A stretch of 64,000 bases of DNA, taken from the NCBI RefSeq assembly GCF_028682395.1, contig NZ_JANHLC010000002.1, positions 186,001 through 250,000 of the forward strand. Reading direction: 5' to 3'. This document shows positions 29,830 through 39,711 of the stretch, piece after piece (the stretch's first letter is position 1; every line of letters begins with the position of its first letter). The notes under the pieces were generated by a model, which worked only from the letters and a program-made list of their open reading frames with translations, was not told the origin of the DNA and searched no databases. This DNA comes from Pseudomonas putida. GTDB lineage: Bacteria > Pseudomonadota > Gammaproteobacteria > Pseudomonadales > Pseudomonadaceae. A program made the translations under genes and the position numbers.

Positions 29830-31136
29830 GCGCCGCCCTTTTGCGCCTTGCCACGGGCTACCGGTTCGCCAGGCACGGCCGAGGCCCCCTGCAATTGCTC
29901 AGCCGGCGTACTCGGCACGGCCTGGCTATCATTGACCACCTCCACCGCCCCGCCATCGCGCAGGCGGTCAGTCCCTTCGAGCACCACGCGCTCGCCGGCC
30001 GCCAGGCCTTCCTTGATCACCGTCGTCTCGCCGTCGCTGGCACCCAGCTTGAGGTTGCGGATTTTCACGGTCGTCTCGCCGTCGAGCACATAGACAAAGG
30101 TGCCTGCGTTGCCGAACTGCACCGCCGCCGTCGGTACCAGCACGACATTCTTCAGGGTGTCGGCCAGCAACTTGACGTTGACGAACTGGTTGGGAAACAG
30201 GCTTTCGTCCCGGTTGTCATAGCGCGCCTTGAATTTCAGGGTGCCGGTGGTGGTGTCGATCTGGTTGTCCAGGCTTTTCAGGACGCCGACGGCGAGCATC
30301 TTCTGGTCGCCACGGTCCCACGCCTGCACCGGCAACTGCGCGCCGCTGCGATAGCGTTCAAGGACCGTCTGCAGGTTGTTTTCCGGGAGCGTGAAGCTGA
30401 CGCTGATCGGCTGGGTCTGGGTGATAACCACCAGGGCGGTGGCATCATTGGCCGCCACCAGGTTGCCGACGTCCAGTTGACGCAGGCCGACACGCCCGGC
30501 GATCGGTGCACGAATCTTGGTGAATTCCAGATTGAGCTTGGCGTCGTTGACCGCCGCCTGGTTGGTCTTGACCGTGCCCTGATACTGACCGACCAACGCT
30601 TCTGCGGTGTCGAGGGTCTGCTTGGCAATACTGTCCTCGGCATAGAGGCCGCGATAACGGGCCAGGTCGACCTGGGCGTTCTTCAGTTGTGCCTGGCTCT
30701 GCAGCAGGGTGCCTTCGGCCTGGAGCAAGGCATTCTGATAACTGCGTGGATCGATCTCGGCCAGCAGTTCGCCGGCCTTGACCTGCTGCCCTTCCTGGAA
30801 ATAGACCTTGACCAACTCGCCGCCGACGCGACTGCGCACATTGATGGTATTGAGGGCAGTCACCGTGCCCAGCGCCTTGTAATACAGGGGGAAGTCCCCC
30901 TGGGTCGCGGGCGCCACACGCACCGGAACCGCGGCACTGGAGCCACCAAAGCCGGGGCGCATCATGCCGCTCTTGCCCGTACGAGGCGCGGAAGTCAGCG
31001 CGGCGCTGTCCTTGTGGGCACTGCTGGCAGGCCAGAGCCACCAGCAGAGAATGGCGATCACCACCAGCACCAACAGGGCGAATAACCAACGACGGGAATT
31101 GCGGGAACCGGAGGATTGCATGGAGTGATCAACCAT
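29826..31136 (-). CDS. muxA: RND efflux periplasmic adaptor MuxA
   Basis: 436-residue membrane-fusion protein. One N-terminal anchor ([20 protein letters not shown]) is followed by a Ser/Gly-rich spacer, the barrel-sandwich segment [20 protein letters not shown] and its mate [19 protein letters not shown] coiled hairpin lies between the two. The C-terminus is Pro/Ala/Gly-rich and longer than in MdtA. It is the promoter-proximal gene of the operon. An alternative start at Met6 cannot be excluded. Confidence 0.92.
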   Translation of the reverse strand: MVDHSMQSSGSRNSRRWLFALLVLVVIAILCWWLWPASSAHKDSAALTSAPRTGKSGMMRPGFGGSSAAVPVRVAPATQGDFPLYYKALGTVTALNTINVRSRVGGELVKVYFQEGQQVKAGELLAEIDPRSYQNALLQAEGTLLQSQAQLKNAQVDLARYRGLYAEDSIAKQTLDTAEALVGQYQGTVKTNQAAVNDAKLNLEFTKIRAPIAGRVGLRQLDVGNLVAANDATALVVITQTQPISVSFTLPENNLQTVLERYRSGAQLPVQAWDRGDQKMLAVGVLKSLDNQIDTTTGTLKFKARYDNRDESLFPNQFVNVKLLADTLKNVVLVPTAAVQFGNAGTFVYVLDGETTVKIRNLKLGASDGETTVIKEGLAAGERVVLEGTDRLRDGGAVEVVNDSQAVPSTPAEQLQGASAVPGEPVARGKAQKGGA

Positions 31137-31270
31137 TATGCGCGAGAGCTTCTTTATCGGGAGGCTGAAAGATAAGCACTGGCGGCCCTGATGAAAAGCG
31201 CCTTTACCGGCAATTTACCTAGCGCTGACGTTCCCGGACTGTCAGCTAAGCATTTGAAGCACAAATAAAA

Positions 31271-31294
31271 ACGGCCTGGGCAAAGCCAGGCCGT
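31271..31294 (-). terminator. Intrinsic terminator after tpx
   Basis: Stem ACGGCCTGG / CCAGGCCGT around a six-base loop. Read on the reverse strand it is followed by TTTTATTTGT. It sits 20 bases past the tpx stop. Confidence 0.9.
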
Positions 31295-31313
31295 CGATTT
31301 CTTGCCGGTAGCC

Positions 31314-31814
31314 TTACTTGAGAACGGCCAGGGCCGCTGCATAGTTAGGCTCGTCGGCAATTTCGCCAACCAGCTCGCTGTGCAGCACTTTGTCGTTTTC
31401 GTCGAGAACCACGACCGCACGGGCGGTCAGGCCGGCCAATGGGCCGTCGGCGATGGCAACGCCGTAGTTCTCGATAAATTCACGACCGCGCAGGGTCGAC
31501 AGGCTCTGCACGTTTTCCAGGCCTTCCGCGCCGCAGAAGCGGGCCTGGGCGAACGGCAGGTCGGCGGAGATGCACAGCACCACGGTATTGGCGATGTCAT
31601 TGGCCTTGGCGTTGAAGGTACGGACCGAGGTCGCGCAGGTCGGGGTGTCGACGCTTGGGAAGATATTCAGGATCTTGCGCTTGCCCGCCAGGCTGCTCAG
31701 GGTCACATCGGCCAGGCCGGTGTTGACCAGGGAAAATGCCGGAGCCTGGGTGCCGACTTGCGGCAGCTGGCCTTTGACTTGAACAGGGTTGCCTTTAAGA
31801 GTCACTTGAGCCAT
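31314..31814 (-). CDS. tpx: Thiol peroxidase Tpx
   Basis: 166-residue atypical 2-Cys peroxiredoxin that reduces H2O2 and alkyl hydroperoxides with thioredoxin. Peroxidatic Cys60 is in [10 protein letters not shown], resolving Cys94 in ARFCGAEG. Length and motifs match Tpx closely. The start MAQVTLKG follows AAGGACTCCGTTC; the open frame upstream has no site. It is monocistronic with its own terminator. Confidence 0.96.
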   Translation of the reverse strand: MAQVTLKGNPVQVKGQLPQVGTQAPAFSLVNTGLADVTLSSLAGKRKILNIFPSVDTPTCATSVRTFNAKANDIANTVVLCISADLPFAQARFCGAEGLENVQSLSTLRGREFIENYGVAIADGPLAGLTARAVVVLDENDKVLHSELVGEIADEPNYAAALAVLK

Positions 31815-31950
31815 GAACGGAGTCCTTCTGACAGTGGTTTTGAAGAGGCCGAAAGTTAAACACGAAAGCGCCCGGCAACCTATGGGAAGGAGCACAAATA
31901 GTTGATCGATCGCGTAGGACTTTGCCGCCCACCTGACGATTGCACAAGGG

Positions 31951-32391
31951 TTACAGCAGACTCAGCATATTGCGGTGGCGGCCATCGAAGATCCGCCGCA
32001 TGTAGCGGTCCACGACCAGACGCTCCAGCAGTACGCCGCCGATGGCCCCGTAGGTGACCCGGTCGGTGTATAGCGTTCCGCCAACGGCCGCTTCCACCCG
32101 ATGCTCATGACAAAAGGCACGCAGCGGCCCCTTGAGCATCTCGTCGATAAAATGCGTGTCGCCCACTTCACGGATACGCACCGTCCAGTTCGCCGGCACC
32201 ACGCCGAACATCCAGTGGCGAAAGCGAAATTCGCGCCCCGCGACAATGCGCAGATCCTGCTCGTCGACCACACCCAGCGGCGTGATCGGCTCAGGAAAGA
32301 TCCTGGGGAAGTTGCGCCCTTCCAGGCAGAACTCCAGGACCTGGGCCGGCGTGCGCCCACGGAAAAAGGTGCTGCGTTGCAATACAGCCAT
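31951..32391 (-). CDS. SRPBCC (START-like) family protein
   Basis: 146 residues with the helix-grip pattern of ligand-binding SRPBCC proteins: [19 protein letters not shown] at the start, [20 protein letters not shown], then [25 protein letters not shown] for the last helix. Such short proteins are often misnamed cell-division inhibitors; there is no experimental role I can attach. The start [10 protein letters not shown] is preferred over a longer frame that runs through a REP-like element. Confidence 0.8.
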   Translation of the reverse strand: MAVLQRSTFFRGRTPAQVLEFCLEGRNFPRIFPEPITPLGVVDEQDLRIVAGREFRFRHWMFGVVPANWTVRIREVGDTHFIDEMLKGPLRAFCHEHRVEAAVGGTLYTDRVTYGAIGGVLLERLVVDRYMRRIFDGRHRNMLSLL

Positions 32392-32440
32392 GAACCGGAC
32401 ACCCTCCAACAATGGGCGAGATGCCCGGATACCCGCCCAG

Positions 32441-32467
32441 CCTGCTGGCGCGAGCTTGCTCGCGGGC
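32441..32467. repeat. REP-like palindrome
   Basis: CCTGCTGGCGCGAGCTTGCTCGCGGG contains the GCGAGCTTGCTCGC core common to Pseudomonas REP elements. It lies between the SRPBCC and DUF3313 genes. Confidence 0.6.
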
Positions 32468-32529
32468 CTTTTAGTGATATCTGACACGCTAAAAAGCCCG
32501 CACCTACAAGATAAAGAAGGAACTGCTGG

Positions 32530-33207
32530 CTAGCGGCCCTTGGCCTTGAGTTTAAGATACGACTGATGCAAGTCCGACGCCCAGCTATCGATCACGTTTT
32601 TCACATCGTTGGCCGTCATCACCTGACTGTCGTTCTCCAGCGGTTTACCGGTGCCTTTGCGCACCACCTGCGCCACCACCCTATTAGTGCTGCCATCGAG
32701 GAACACCGCTTCGGTCGCCAGGGTGGTTTCCTGGTCGCGAATACCGCTGGCGGTGCTGACGGCGGCGGCCACCAAGGCCACTGGGATAATTTCATAGGCC
32801 TTCAAGCCTTCGGTCTTGCTACTGACCGCCGTAATCGCCGCCCGGACCACAACGACACCCGGGCCCGGGCCATCAGCCAATGGCAATGACTTAGACAACT
32901 CGCGCTTCAGCGCCTGGTCGTAATACTGAGTGATCGCCGACAGAGTTTTCTGCGGGATCTTGTCCGTTGGCTGGGGCTTGGGATAGAACTGGGTTGGCTC
33001 GATATAGACGCGGCTGTACTGATTGACCTCCAGCTTGGGGTCGATCCAGTTCATCACTTCGACGCCCGACGGCGAGCGGCTCTCCTTGAGCCGGCTGTAG
33101 TCCTTGAGAAATCCGGAATATTCGTCCGGCTGAGTGACATTGCTCGAACAGCCGCCCACACCCAGTGCAGCGGCACAAAGCAGGCCGGTCATCAATGGAA
33201 GCTTCAT
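32530..33207 (-). CDS. DUF3313 lipoprotein
   Basis: 225 residues. The signal MKLPLMTGLLCAAALGVGGC ends in a lipobox with Cys20. The mature part has the DUF3313 pattern: YSGFLKDYSRLKESRSPSG at its start, YSRVYIEPTQFYP, then RAAITAVSSKTEGLKAYEII and the final WASDLHQSYLKLK helix. Likely outer-membrane lipoprotein facing the periplasm. Function unknown. Confidence 0.85.
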   Translation of the reverse strand: MKLPLMTGLLCAAALGVGGCSSNVTQPDEYSGFLKDYSRLKESRSPSGVEVMNWIDPKLEVNQYSRVYIEPTQFYPKPQPTDKIPQKTLSAITQYYDQALKRELSKSLPLADGPGPGVVVVRAAITAVSSKTEGLKAYEIIPVALVAAAVSTASGIRDQETTLATEAVFLDGSTNRVVAQVVRKGTGKPLENDSQVMTANDVKNVIDSWASDLHQSYLKLKAKGR

Positions 33208-33375
33208 CGCATAACTCCTGTCAGGCGCCAGGGCACTGGCGTAGGGAATTACAGGTATAGCTACATCTGGTCGCTTTGTCGGGGGCCGTATGCGCTTTTA
33301 TAGCGACAGAGAGGAATCTCTTACCTGTCGGCAAGGCCGCCACAGAGGCGGCATGCCGCTGGCGTGCGCTAACGC

Positions 33376-34188
33376 CTAGTTCGCCGCCGGATACTGGCTC
33401 TGCAGGCTGGCCAGGCGCTGGGCCTGGGCTTCACTCAGGCCTGTGGCGTCAAACAGCACTGTGCCGTCGGCACCGGCCAGCTTGATCACTTCCAGGGTGA
33501 ACAGGGCGCCTTGTGGCGCGTCGAGCTTGCCCCATTCGGAGAACATGTTCGGGGTGACCTCCCAGGTCGGCGACTCGCCCGGCTCGATCCCGCCCGGAAT
33601 CGGCAGTTCGACCGTTCCGACAAACCACGGCGTGGCACGGCCCGGGCTGGCCACAGTGCCCTTGAAGCCGACACGGGCCACTGCATACGGAGTGCCATTG
33701 AGCACCTTGGCCACCACCACCGGCTGCCCATGGGGGGCCGCGACGTTCTTGTTCTTTTCGGTGAAATAGAACTCCGACTTCAGGATCTGGAATTTGGCCA
33801 TTTCCTGCGCAGCGGCCTGGGCAGCCTGCTGGATCTCCAGCAGTTGCTTGATCTCGGCCAGTGCCTGGTCCTTCTGACGCTGGGCCCGCGCGGCGCGCAG
33901 GGCGTCCGCCATGGCCGCGACCTGCTCGACGGTCTTGCCATTGAGCTCGGCGCGCAAGTTGTCGGCGGTTTGTTCGGCAGAGATAGCACCGCTAAAGGCT
34001 TCACCAATCTTGCTCAGGGTGATGAGTTTCAGGTCTTCGACGAATTTAACCCGTTGCTCCTGGGGCAATTGAGCACCGATTTTCCCCATCGACTCACTCA
34101 GGCTCGCTTCACTGGTGCCATCGAGCTTCGGGCCACCACAACCGGCCAGCATCAGTGCCGCGACCCCCACAACCAACATCCTGCGCAT
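33376..34188 (-). CDS. Lipoprotein with helical central region (DUF6694-like)
   Basis: 270 residues. Lipobox at LMLAGCGGP with Cys17. An N-terminal segment (SLSESMGKIGAQLPQEQRVKF) resembles the DUF6694 lipoprotein group. A Gln/Ala-rich helical stretch at 105-135 (QKDQALAEIKQLLEIQQAAQ) probably forms a coiled coil. The C-terminal half is beta-rich. Start ATG follows AAAGGAAGTCTGAAA. Function unknown. Confidence 0.75.
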   Translation of the reverse strand: MRRMLVVGVAALMLAGCGGPKLDGTSEASLSESMGKIGAQLPQEQRVKFVEDLKLITLSKIGEAFSGAISAEQTADNLRAELNGKTVEQVAAMADALRAARAQRQKDQALAEIKQLLEIQQAAQAAAQEMAKFQILKSEFYFTEKNKNVAAPHGQPVVVAKVLNGTPYAVARVGFKGTVASPGRATPWFVGTVELPIPGGIEPGESPTWEVTPNMFSEWGKLDAPQGALFTLEVIKLAGADGTVLFDATGLSEAQAQRLASLQSQYPAAN

Positions 34189-34532
34189 TTTCAGACTTCC
34201 TTTTTTTCAAGGCGCGCACTCTATCAAAAGGCCATTACCTTCGCCCAAGTTAAAACCAGCGCTGGACAGCGTGCGCGCCCTCGATGGGGCGGCCAATCGA
34301 AGGGCCATTACCTGACGCGGGACTATGGCCTGCTCGCCCAACACAGAACAGATTCAGATGAGATCAATAAACTCATATCAGTCTTTATCCAGCAATTACG
34401 CCATGGATTTTTATCTGATACGTATTAATGATTTTTTTCTGAGTCTGTTTTGTTTTGCCTGCGATTCCTAAAGTCCGTCCCATGCCAGACCGGGTGGCCT
34501 GGCGCGACTTTGCAACCGTGGAAGACTTGACC
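34189..34532. other. Intergenic region upstream of the orphan ccoN
   Basis: 344 bases, AT-rich from 34340 to 34450 and likely to contain promoters for both divergent genes. A lone ATCAA half-site is present near 34355 but its partner half is absent, so I do not call an Anr box here. Confidence 0.45.
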
Positions 34533-35960
34533 ATGAGCACAGCACTAAACGCACAGGCCTATAACTACAAGGTCGTGCGCCAATTCGTCGTGGCAACAGT
34601 GGTATGGGGCGTGATCGGCATGGCCATGGGCGTGTGGATCGCCTCGCAGCTGGTCTGGCCGGACATGAACCTCGACCTGCCCTGGACCACCTTCGGCCGC
34701 TTGCGGCCACTGCACACCAGCCTGGTGATCTTCGGCTTCGCCGGCAGCGCGCAATTCGCCGCCAGTTACTATGCCCTGCAGCGTACCTGCCAGGTCCGGC
34801 TGTATTCCGACACCCTGGCCGCCTTTACCTTCTGGGGCTGGCAGTCAGTGATCGTGATCATGCTGGTCAGCCTGCCGCTGGGCTACACCACGACCAAGGA
34901 ATATGCGGAAATCGAATTCAGTGGCGCGGTCTGGATGACCGTGGTCTGGGTCGCCTACGCCATCGTGTTCTTCACCACACTGGTCAAGCGCAAAACCACG
35001 CATATCTACGTCGGCAACTGGTTCTTCGGCGCCTTTATCCTGGTGATTGCCATGCTGCACGTGGTCAATCACCTGTCGATCCCGGTGAGCTGGTTCAAGT
35101 CCTATCCGGTCTACTCCGGCGCCACCGATGCCATGGTGCAGTGGTGGTATGGGCACAACGCCGTGGGCTTTTTCCTGACCACCGGTTTCCTGGGCATGAT
35201 GTATTACTTCGTGCCCAAGCAGGTCGGGCGTCCGGTGTACTCCTATCGCCTGTCGATCGTGCATTTCTGGGCCCTGATCACCCTGTACATCTGGGCCGGC
35301 CCGCACCACCTGCACTACACCGCCCTGCCGGACTGGGCCCAGTCGCTGGGCATGGCAATGTCGCTGATCCTGCTCGCGCCCAGTTGGGGCGGCATGATCA
35401 ACGGGATGATGACGCTTTCCGGGGCCTGGCATAAATTGCGTAGCGACCCGATCCTGCGCTTCCTGGTGCTGTCGCTGGCGTTCTATGGGATGTCGACATT
35501 CGAAGGTCCGATGATGGCGATCAAAACCGTCAACGCCCTCTCCCACTACACTGACTGGACCATTGGCCATGTGCATGCCGGCGCCCTCGGCTGGGTGGCG
35601 ATGATCACCTTCGGCTCGCTCTACCACATGATCCCGAAAGTCTTCGGCCGCGAGCAGATGTATAGCACCCCGCTGATCAACCTGCACTTCTGGCTGGCGA
35701 CCATCGGCACCGTGCTCTACATCGCTTCGATGTGGGTCAACGGCATCACCCAGGGCCTGATGTGGCGCGCCGTGAACGATGACGGCACGCTGACCTACTC
35801 GTTTGTCGAGGCCCTGCAAGCCAGTCATCCAGGGTTTGTGGTGCGCTTTGCCGGCGGTGTGTTCTTCCTCGCGGGCATGCTGCTGATGGCCTACAACACC
35901 TGGCGCACCGTGCGTGTCGCCGATGCGCGGATTGCCGCGCGTGAAGCGCAGATTGCCTGA
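34533..35960 (+). CDS. ccoN: Orphan cbb3-type cytochrome c oxidase subunit I (CcoN)
   Basis: 475-residue haem-copper oxidase subunit with about twelve spans. Haem and copper ligands are recognisable in [35 protein letters not shown] and [14 protein letters not shown]. The start [14 protein letters not shown] has GGAAGA eight bases upstream. No ccoO or ccoP follows, so it must use subunits made elsewhere, as the orphan CcoN proteins of P. aeruginosa do. Those orphans broaden tolerance to cyanide and nitrite. A small partner gene comes next. Confidence 0.93.
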   Translation: MSTALNAQAYNYKVVRQFVVATVVWGVIGMAMGVWIASQLVWPDMNLDLPWTTFGRLRPLHTSLVIFGFAGSAQFAASYYALQRTCQVRLYSDTLAAFTFWGWQSVIVIMLVSLPLGYTTTKEYAEIEFSGAVWMTVVWVAYAIVFFTTLVKRKTTHIYVGNWFFGAFILVIAMLHVVNHLSIPVSWFKSYPVYSGATDAMVQWWYGHNAVGFFLTTGFLGMMYYFVPKQVGRPVYSYRLSIVHFWALITLYIWAGPHHLHYTALPDWAQSLGMAMSLILLAPSWGGMINGMMTLSGAWHKLRSDPILRFLVLSLAFYGMSTFEGPMMAIKTVNALSHYTDWTIGHVHAGALGWVAMITFGSLYHMIPKVFGREQMYSTPLINLHFWLATIGTVLYIASMWVNGITQGLMWRAVNDDGTLTYSFVEALQASHPGFVVRFAGGVFFLAGMLLMAYNTWRTVRVADARIAAREAQIA

Positions 35961-36013
35961 ATCACCCGCCCGGCGAACCCCACGGTTCGTCGGGCCTTCA
36001 AGGGAGCGCAGCG

Positions 36014-36241
36014 ATGTTCGAAATAGCTCTGAATCTGACGGCGATAGTGGCGCTGTACTGCGCCATCGAATACTGCCTCAAGCACCACACCCAGGCCGAT
36101 GACGACGAAGCCAGCGCGATTCCCTTCGCCGACGACCCGGAGGTCGCCCGCCGGGTCGAACAGGCGACGGGCAAGCCGATCAAAGCAGTGCAGATCGACG
36201 AACCACGGCGAGCCGCCGATTGGGGTGACTTCCAAGCCTGA
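36014..36241 (+). CDS. Small single-span protein next to orphan ccoN (CcoQ-like)
   Basis: 75 residues: one N-terminal membrane span (MFEIALNLTAIVALYCAIEY), then an acidic stretch and soluble tail. The start follows AGGGAGCGCAGCG. It begins 54 bases after ccoN and is surely cotranscribed. P. aeruginosa ccoN4 has a similar small downstream gene; the role as CcoQ substitute is inference. Confidence 0.7.
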   Translation: MFEIALNLTAIVALYCAIEYCLKHHTQADDDEASAIPFADDPEVARRVEQATGKPIKAVQIDEPRRAADWGDFQA

Positions 36242-36389
36242 CCCCCGCGGTGGCAAGCGGCGCGCTATAAGCACCGCAAAAAGCTCGCGCCCATTCGGGT
36301 CAGGTCAGGGAGAACCCTGCTTGTCCAGCCTGGCAGTCGATCAGGATGAGTTCGCCAGTCTCGATCAGCCCCAACCATGCCAGGCCGCC

Positions 36390-37571
36390 TTAAGGCCGCG
36401 GCGGTTCCGAAAATCGCGGCCCGAGAAGGATGGCCGCGTAATGCACGACGAACAATGCAAAAGCTAGCGCCCAGAGCACTCCGGATACCCACAACCCCGA
36501 CGTGGCGAACGGCACCCAGGCGATCCGGCAAACGGCCGCGATATTCACCGCGACAAACGCCAGGCTCATGGCCCAGGCCGGCTTGAGGGCCCGCCCGGTG
36601 TGTCCGAGGCTGACCCGCGAGATCATCGCCAGAATCATCCCGCCCACCCCACCCACCGCCAACGCATGGGTAGCCAGGCTTTCCTGCGCCAGGAAGCCCA
36701 GGTGCCACGCCACCATCCCGAGCGCCGCCACCCACAGCCAGGCATAGGCCAGATACAGCGACCACAGCAACGGCACACGCCATAGGCCCGGTACATGCCA
36801 GCGCACCAACCGCACGGCGTGCAATACCGCGACCAGCAGATAGACCGGGGCCAGCCATACCGTCGGCGCATCGCCAAAGCCGGCCACAATCGACCCGGCA
36901 ATCAGTACCGTCCCCAGTAACAGCACCCGGTCGGTCCAGGGCGAAGGTGCGAACCCCTGCGTACGGCTGAGGCCACGCTGAATAAAAAACGGAATGACCC
37001 GGCCGCCAATCACCGTCATCAATGCGGCAATCAGCCAGAGCCCCGCCAGCACGCCGCGGCGCTGCAGCAATACATCGTCCTGCAGAATGCCCGACAGCGT
37101 GACGGCTTGGCAGATCGCCATAAAGCCCAGGACGGCAATAATCGGATAGTTGTTGCGCTTGCCAGCCAGAAACAATTGCCGCCCCAGGATCAGCGCCAAC
37201 GCAGGTAAAAACAGCAGTTGCAGCACCAGCATCGCCAGTGGTGGCAATGGCAACAACCAGGCCAGGCGCGCCACCAGCCACAACGCTACCAGGAGCATCA
37301 GAGGCTTGCCATGCAAACCGGGCAGGCCGGTCCAGTTAGGCACGGCGGTCAGCAGAAAACCGGCGACGATTGCCACGGCAAAGCCAAACGGCATTTCGTG
37401 CCGATGCCAGGCCAACATCCCGCCCATGGGCTGCCAGTGCGTCAGCAAACCCGCGAGCCAGAGAATCCAGCCACACAAGGCGAGGCAGCTGAACGCTGCC
37501 CCGAGGAGGAAAAACGGGCGAAAGCCCAGGCTCCAGAATGGCGCCTCTACCGCGCCTTCAGATCGCAACAC
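36390..37571 (-). CDS. NnrS family haem- and copper-binding membrane protein
   Basis: 393 residues with about twelve spans. NnrS features are the N-terminal FWSLGFRPFFLLGAAFS, HRHEMPFGFAVAIVAGFLLTA with His ligands, and GGRVIPFFIQRGL. NnrS helps cells resist nitric oxide and nitrosative stress. The GTG start overlaps the upstream ppyR gene by 14 bases, so the two are coupled. Its neighbourhood with orphan ccoN gives a respiratory/NO theme. Confidence 0.9.
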   Translation of the reverse strand: MLRSEGAVEAPFWSLGFRPFFLLGAAFSCLALCGWILWLAGLLTHWQPMGGMLAWHRHEMPFGFAVAIVAGFLLTAVPNWTGLPGLHGKPLMLLVALWLVARLAWLLPLPPLAMLVLQLLFLPALALILGRQLFLAGKRNNYPIIAVLGFMAICQAVTLSGILQDDVLLQRRGVLAGLWLIAALMTVIGGRVIPFFIQRGLSRTQGFAPSPWTDRVLLLGTVLIAGSIVAGFGDAPTVWLAPVYLLVAVLHAVRLVRWHVPGLWRVPLLWSLYLAYAWLWVAALGMVAWHLGFLAQESLATHALAVGGVGGMILAMISRVSLGHTGRALKPAWAMSLAFVAVNIAAVCRIAWVPFATSGLWVSGVLWALAFALFVVHYAAILLGPRFSEPPRP

Positions 37572-37815
37572 GCAGTGTCTCCTTTTCTGGTTTGCTCAGA
37601 CGGTATTGCGCCAGTAAACGCATTACATAGCCTATTTTCAGCAAGGTCGGGCCCAGGATAACCATGGAATGCAGAATCACCAGAGTCACCAGCCCCAACT
37701 GGGATTCGAATCCATAGGCGCCGACCACTCCGACCAGCAGCATCAGCAAACCAGCCCAGAGAATCTTGCTCGACAGATTGAGAACCTTCTGCGCACAAAA
37801 GAAGAAATCGAACAT
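37558..37815 (-). CDS. ppyR: PpyR-like two-span membrane protein
   Basis: 85 residues with two membrane spans (KILWAGLLMLLVGVVGAYGF and LVTLVILHSMVILGPTLLK) and a charged tail. In P. aeruginosa the gene beside nnrS is ppyR, affecting psl and pyoverdine expression; synteny and topology agree here. The start MFDFFF has GGAG eight bases upstream; a GTG three codons earlier is too close to the ribosome site. The symbol rests on context more than sequence. Confidence 0.7.
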   Translation of the reverse strand: MFDFFFCAQKVLNLSSKILWAGLLMLLVGVVGAYGFESQLGLVTLVILHSMVILGPTLLKIGYVMRLLAQYRLSKPEKETLRVAI

Positions 37816-38114
37816 GGTAAGCACTCCTGATGGTTAACCACTTCGCTTTCAATACATCATCAATCGTGCCAGATTTTTTTATCAATAAAATCAGCACTTT
37901 ATAAACACACAAGTCAATTAAACATCAGACAAATCAGGTCATATTGACCACAACCCGAGTCACTATCACTACATTTTCCAGATGCCATCCAGCAAGCCGG
38001 ACAACCTTTGCAGTGCAACGCCGAAGGGGTTTCGGCAGCGAGAAGCAGGAACTGATAAACTGCGGCCCTGCATTTTTCGCCTTGGCGACCGTCATTTTTA
38101 GAGCGCAAGACACC

Positions 38115-38471
38115 GTGGAAATATTCAAGGAATTCACTTTCGAGTCCGCCCATCGCCTGCCCCACGTCCCCGAAGGGCACAAGTGCGGGCGTCTGCATGG
38201 CCACTCATTCAAGGTCGCCATCCACCTGAGCGGCGATATCGACCCGCACACCGGCTGGATTCGCGACTTCTCGGAAATCAAGGCGATCTTCAAGCCGCTG
38301 TACGAGCGCCTGGATCACAACTATCTGAACGACATTCCCGGCCTGGAAAACCCGACGAGTGAAGTTCTGGCCAAGTGGATCTGGCAGGAACTCAAACCCC
38401 TGCTGCCCGAACTCAGCGCCATCCGGATCCATGAGACCTGCACCAGCGGCTGCATCTATACCGGGGACTGA
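38115..38471 (+). CDS. queD: 6-carboxy-5,6,7,8-tetrahydropterin synthase QueD
   Basis: 118-residue enzyme of queuosine biosynthesis (PTPS fold). Zinc ligands appear in FESAHRLP, and HGHSFKV; catalytic features include [21 protein letters not shown] and HETCTSGC. The GTG start at VEIFKEF is chosen because it begins the fold and the longer frame crosses non-coding sequence. A terminator follows. Confidence 0.94.
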   Translation: MEIFKEFTFESAHRLPHVPEGHKCGRLHGHSFKVAIHLSGDIDPHTGWIRDFSEIKAIFKPLYERLDHNYLNDIPGLENPTSEVLAKWIWQELKPLLPELSAIRIHETCTSGCIYTGD

Positions 38472-38518
38472 CCCGCGAAGGGCCCGCTTCCAAGACCCGG
38501 GCACTGCACGCATCACTT

Positions 38519-38549
38519 ATCCGAGGCCGTCAGCGGCTTCGGATTTTTT
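38519..38549 (+). terminator. Intrinsic terminator after queD
   Basis: ATCCGAGGCCG / CGGCTTCGGAT stem (one mismatch) followed by six T. Confidence 0.88.
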
Positions 38550-38865
38550 GTGGCGCCATGCGATAGAGCCCATCCTTCAGCGCGATGATCTTTAAATCAA
38601 AGAGTTGTCGACTGAGGAAAAAAGCATTCCAACATTGGAGCCGCCCCCAAGGACCAACAACCCATTACAGGCCCAGCGACTGAGCCGCTCCGTATGCCGC
38701 CCTCTCTCCCTTTTGAGCCCTTTTCATCGAGGCCGCAACGCTTGACGCCCGTCACCGGCGCTGCTTGAGCCCCCCCCCTCCAGCAGACCGCGAATTGATC
38801 GGCATCACCTCATATCGCCTGCACCTTCGACGCCCCCCGCGATAGATGGCACAATTCGATGCCTA

Positions 38866-39224
38866 GCCATTGTCACGGTCTTTTCAGGTGTAGATGGCTG
38901 TACCTACGATGGCGGATTAGGAGAGTTGGCAACTCTAGGAGCGTTAGGGGGGCGATGGTTCCGGGCATGGACTCGGGAACGGTGGCTGCGTTAGGGGCAG
39001 TTGCCGTCGGCTCTATGGTTGTTGTGCCTCTTGTTTCTGATGCCGCAGATGAAGGATCGTCAACTCCCCCAGCGGTCCCACCTACGAACTCCGCAGCCAG
39101 CGCAACGCCATCACCGGCAACAACAACGCCTCAACGCCAAGCGGCAATGGCTAAGCCAATTGCGTTTCTCCAGGCGAAAAAAAGCCCCGCAGTGCAGGGC
39201 TTTAATTATTCAAGCAGTCTCTAA
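38866..39224 (+). pseudogene. Small exported or membrane protein gene, apparently frameshifted
   Basis: Two frames join sensibly at a run of six G (38947-38952). Frame one gives GVDGCTYDGGLGELATLGALG, with no start codon upstream in frame. Frame two continues AMVPGMDSGTVAALGAVAVG and a hydrophobic SMVVVPLV segment, then a Pro/Ser/Thr-rich tail. One missing G would explain the break. The leading Cys in GVDGCTY could be a degraded lipobox. The identity is unknown and the joined product is inference. Confidence 0.4.
39181..39203. terminator. Bidirectional hairpin AAAGCCC / GGGCTTT
   Basis: Stem AAAGCCC ... GGGCTTT with A- and T-rich flanks, so it can terminate from either side. It is preceded by TCCAGGCGAAAAAAA, a stretch repeated at 63638. 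Confidence 0.65.
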
Positions 39225-39369
39225 TTCTTAGCGTTAACCCGCAAGTTTTAAACCACTTGTTTTTTGCGCCCCCCTTATACGCCACCAATGACAGTAAAGG
39301 GTTAACTGACGAGAGAAGACGAATTGAGAACTCATCCAACTTATCGACAGTGACGACTTCAGCGTAAAC

Positions 39370-39711
39370 TTACAAACTGTTCACGCCGACCTTCAACTGT
39401 TTAAGCGACAACAAAGCTCCAGCACGCACAGCTTCAACTTGAGCCAGCACTGCATCTTTAACGACCGCCTCACCCAGATCAGTCAGTTCCTGATTTTTTA
39501 CATGCTGGGCGCTCAAGTGCAGCAGATGCAGGGCCACGTCCATGGCATTTTGGAAAGAGAGCAAGGTGTTATTCGGACCAAGCTCAGCTATGACAGCCTC
39601 CCAGCGACGGTCAGACTCAGCCTGCAGCTTTTTGAACTCACACATGGAAACATCTTCATCTGAATAAATATCAGCCAGCATGGTTTCAAGTGACTTGGAA
39701 ATCAAGCTCAT
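39370..39711 (-). CDS. Hypothetical helical protein
   Basis: 113 residues, predominantly helical with heptad-like Leu/Ala spacing (NAMDVALHLLHLSAQHVKNQ). No signal peptide or membrane span. Base composition is more AT-rich than the core genes nearby. I recognise no family. It is flanked by decayed DNA on both sides, which suggests accessory origin. Confidence 0.5.
   Translation of the reverse strand: MSLISKSLETMLADIYSDEDVSMCEFKKLQAESDRRWEAVIAELGPNNTLLSFQNAMDVALHLLHLSAQHVKNQELTDLGEAVVKDAVLAQVEAVRAGALLSLKQLKVGVNSL

Larger units (their letters stand above)
38550..39369. other. Gene-poor region with a decayed small gene
   Basis: About 800 bases. 38550-38855 shows nothing I can identify. 38860-39224 holds a split reading frame (separate entry) running into a bidirectional hairpin at 39181-39203. 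The remainder up to 39369 is AT-rich and probably lies past the end of the next reverse gene. Confidence 0.5.

Noticed and set aside
37816..37920. Anr/Dnr box upstream of ppyR-nnrS
   Set aside because: Several TTGAT half-sites occur (e.g. TTGATAAAA, TTGATGATG) but none has a matching ATCAA half at four bases.
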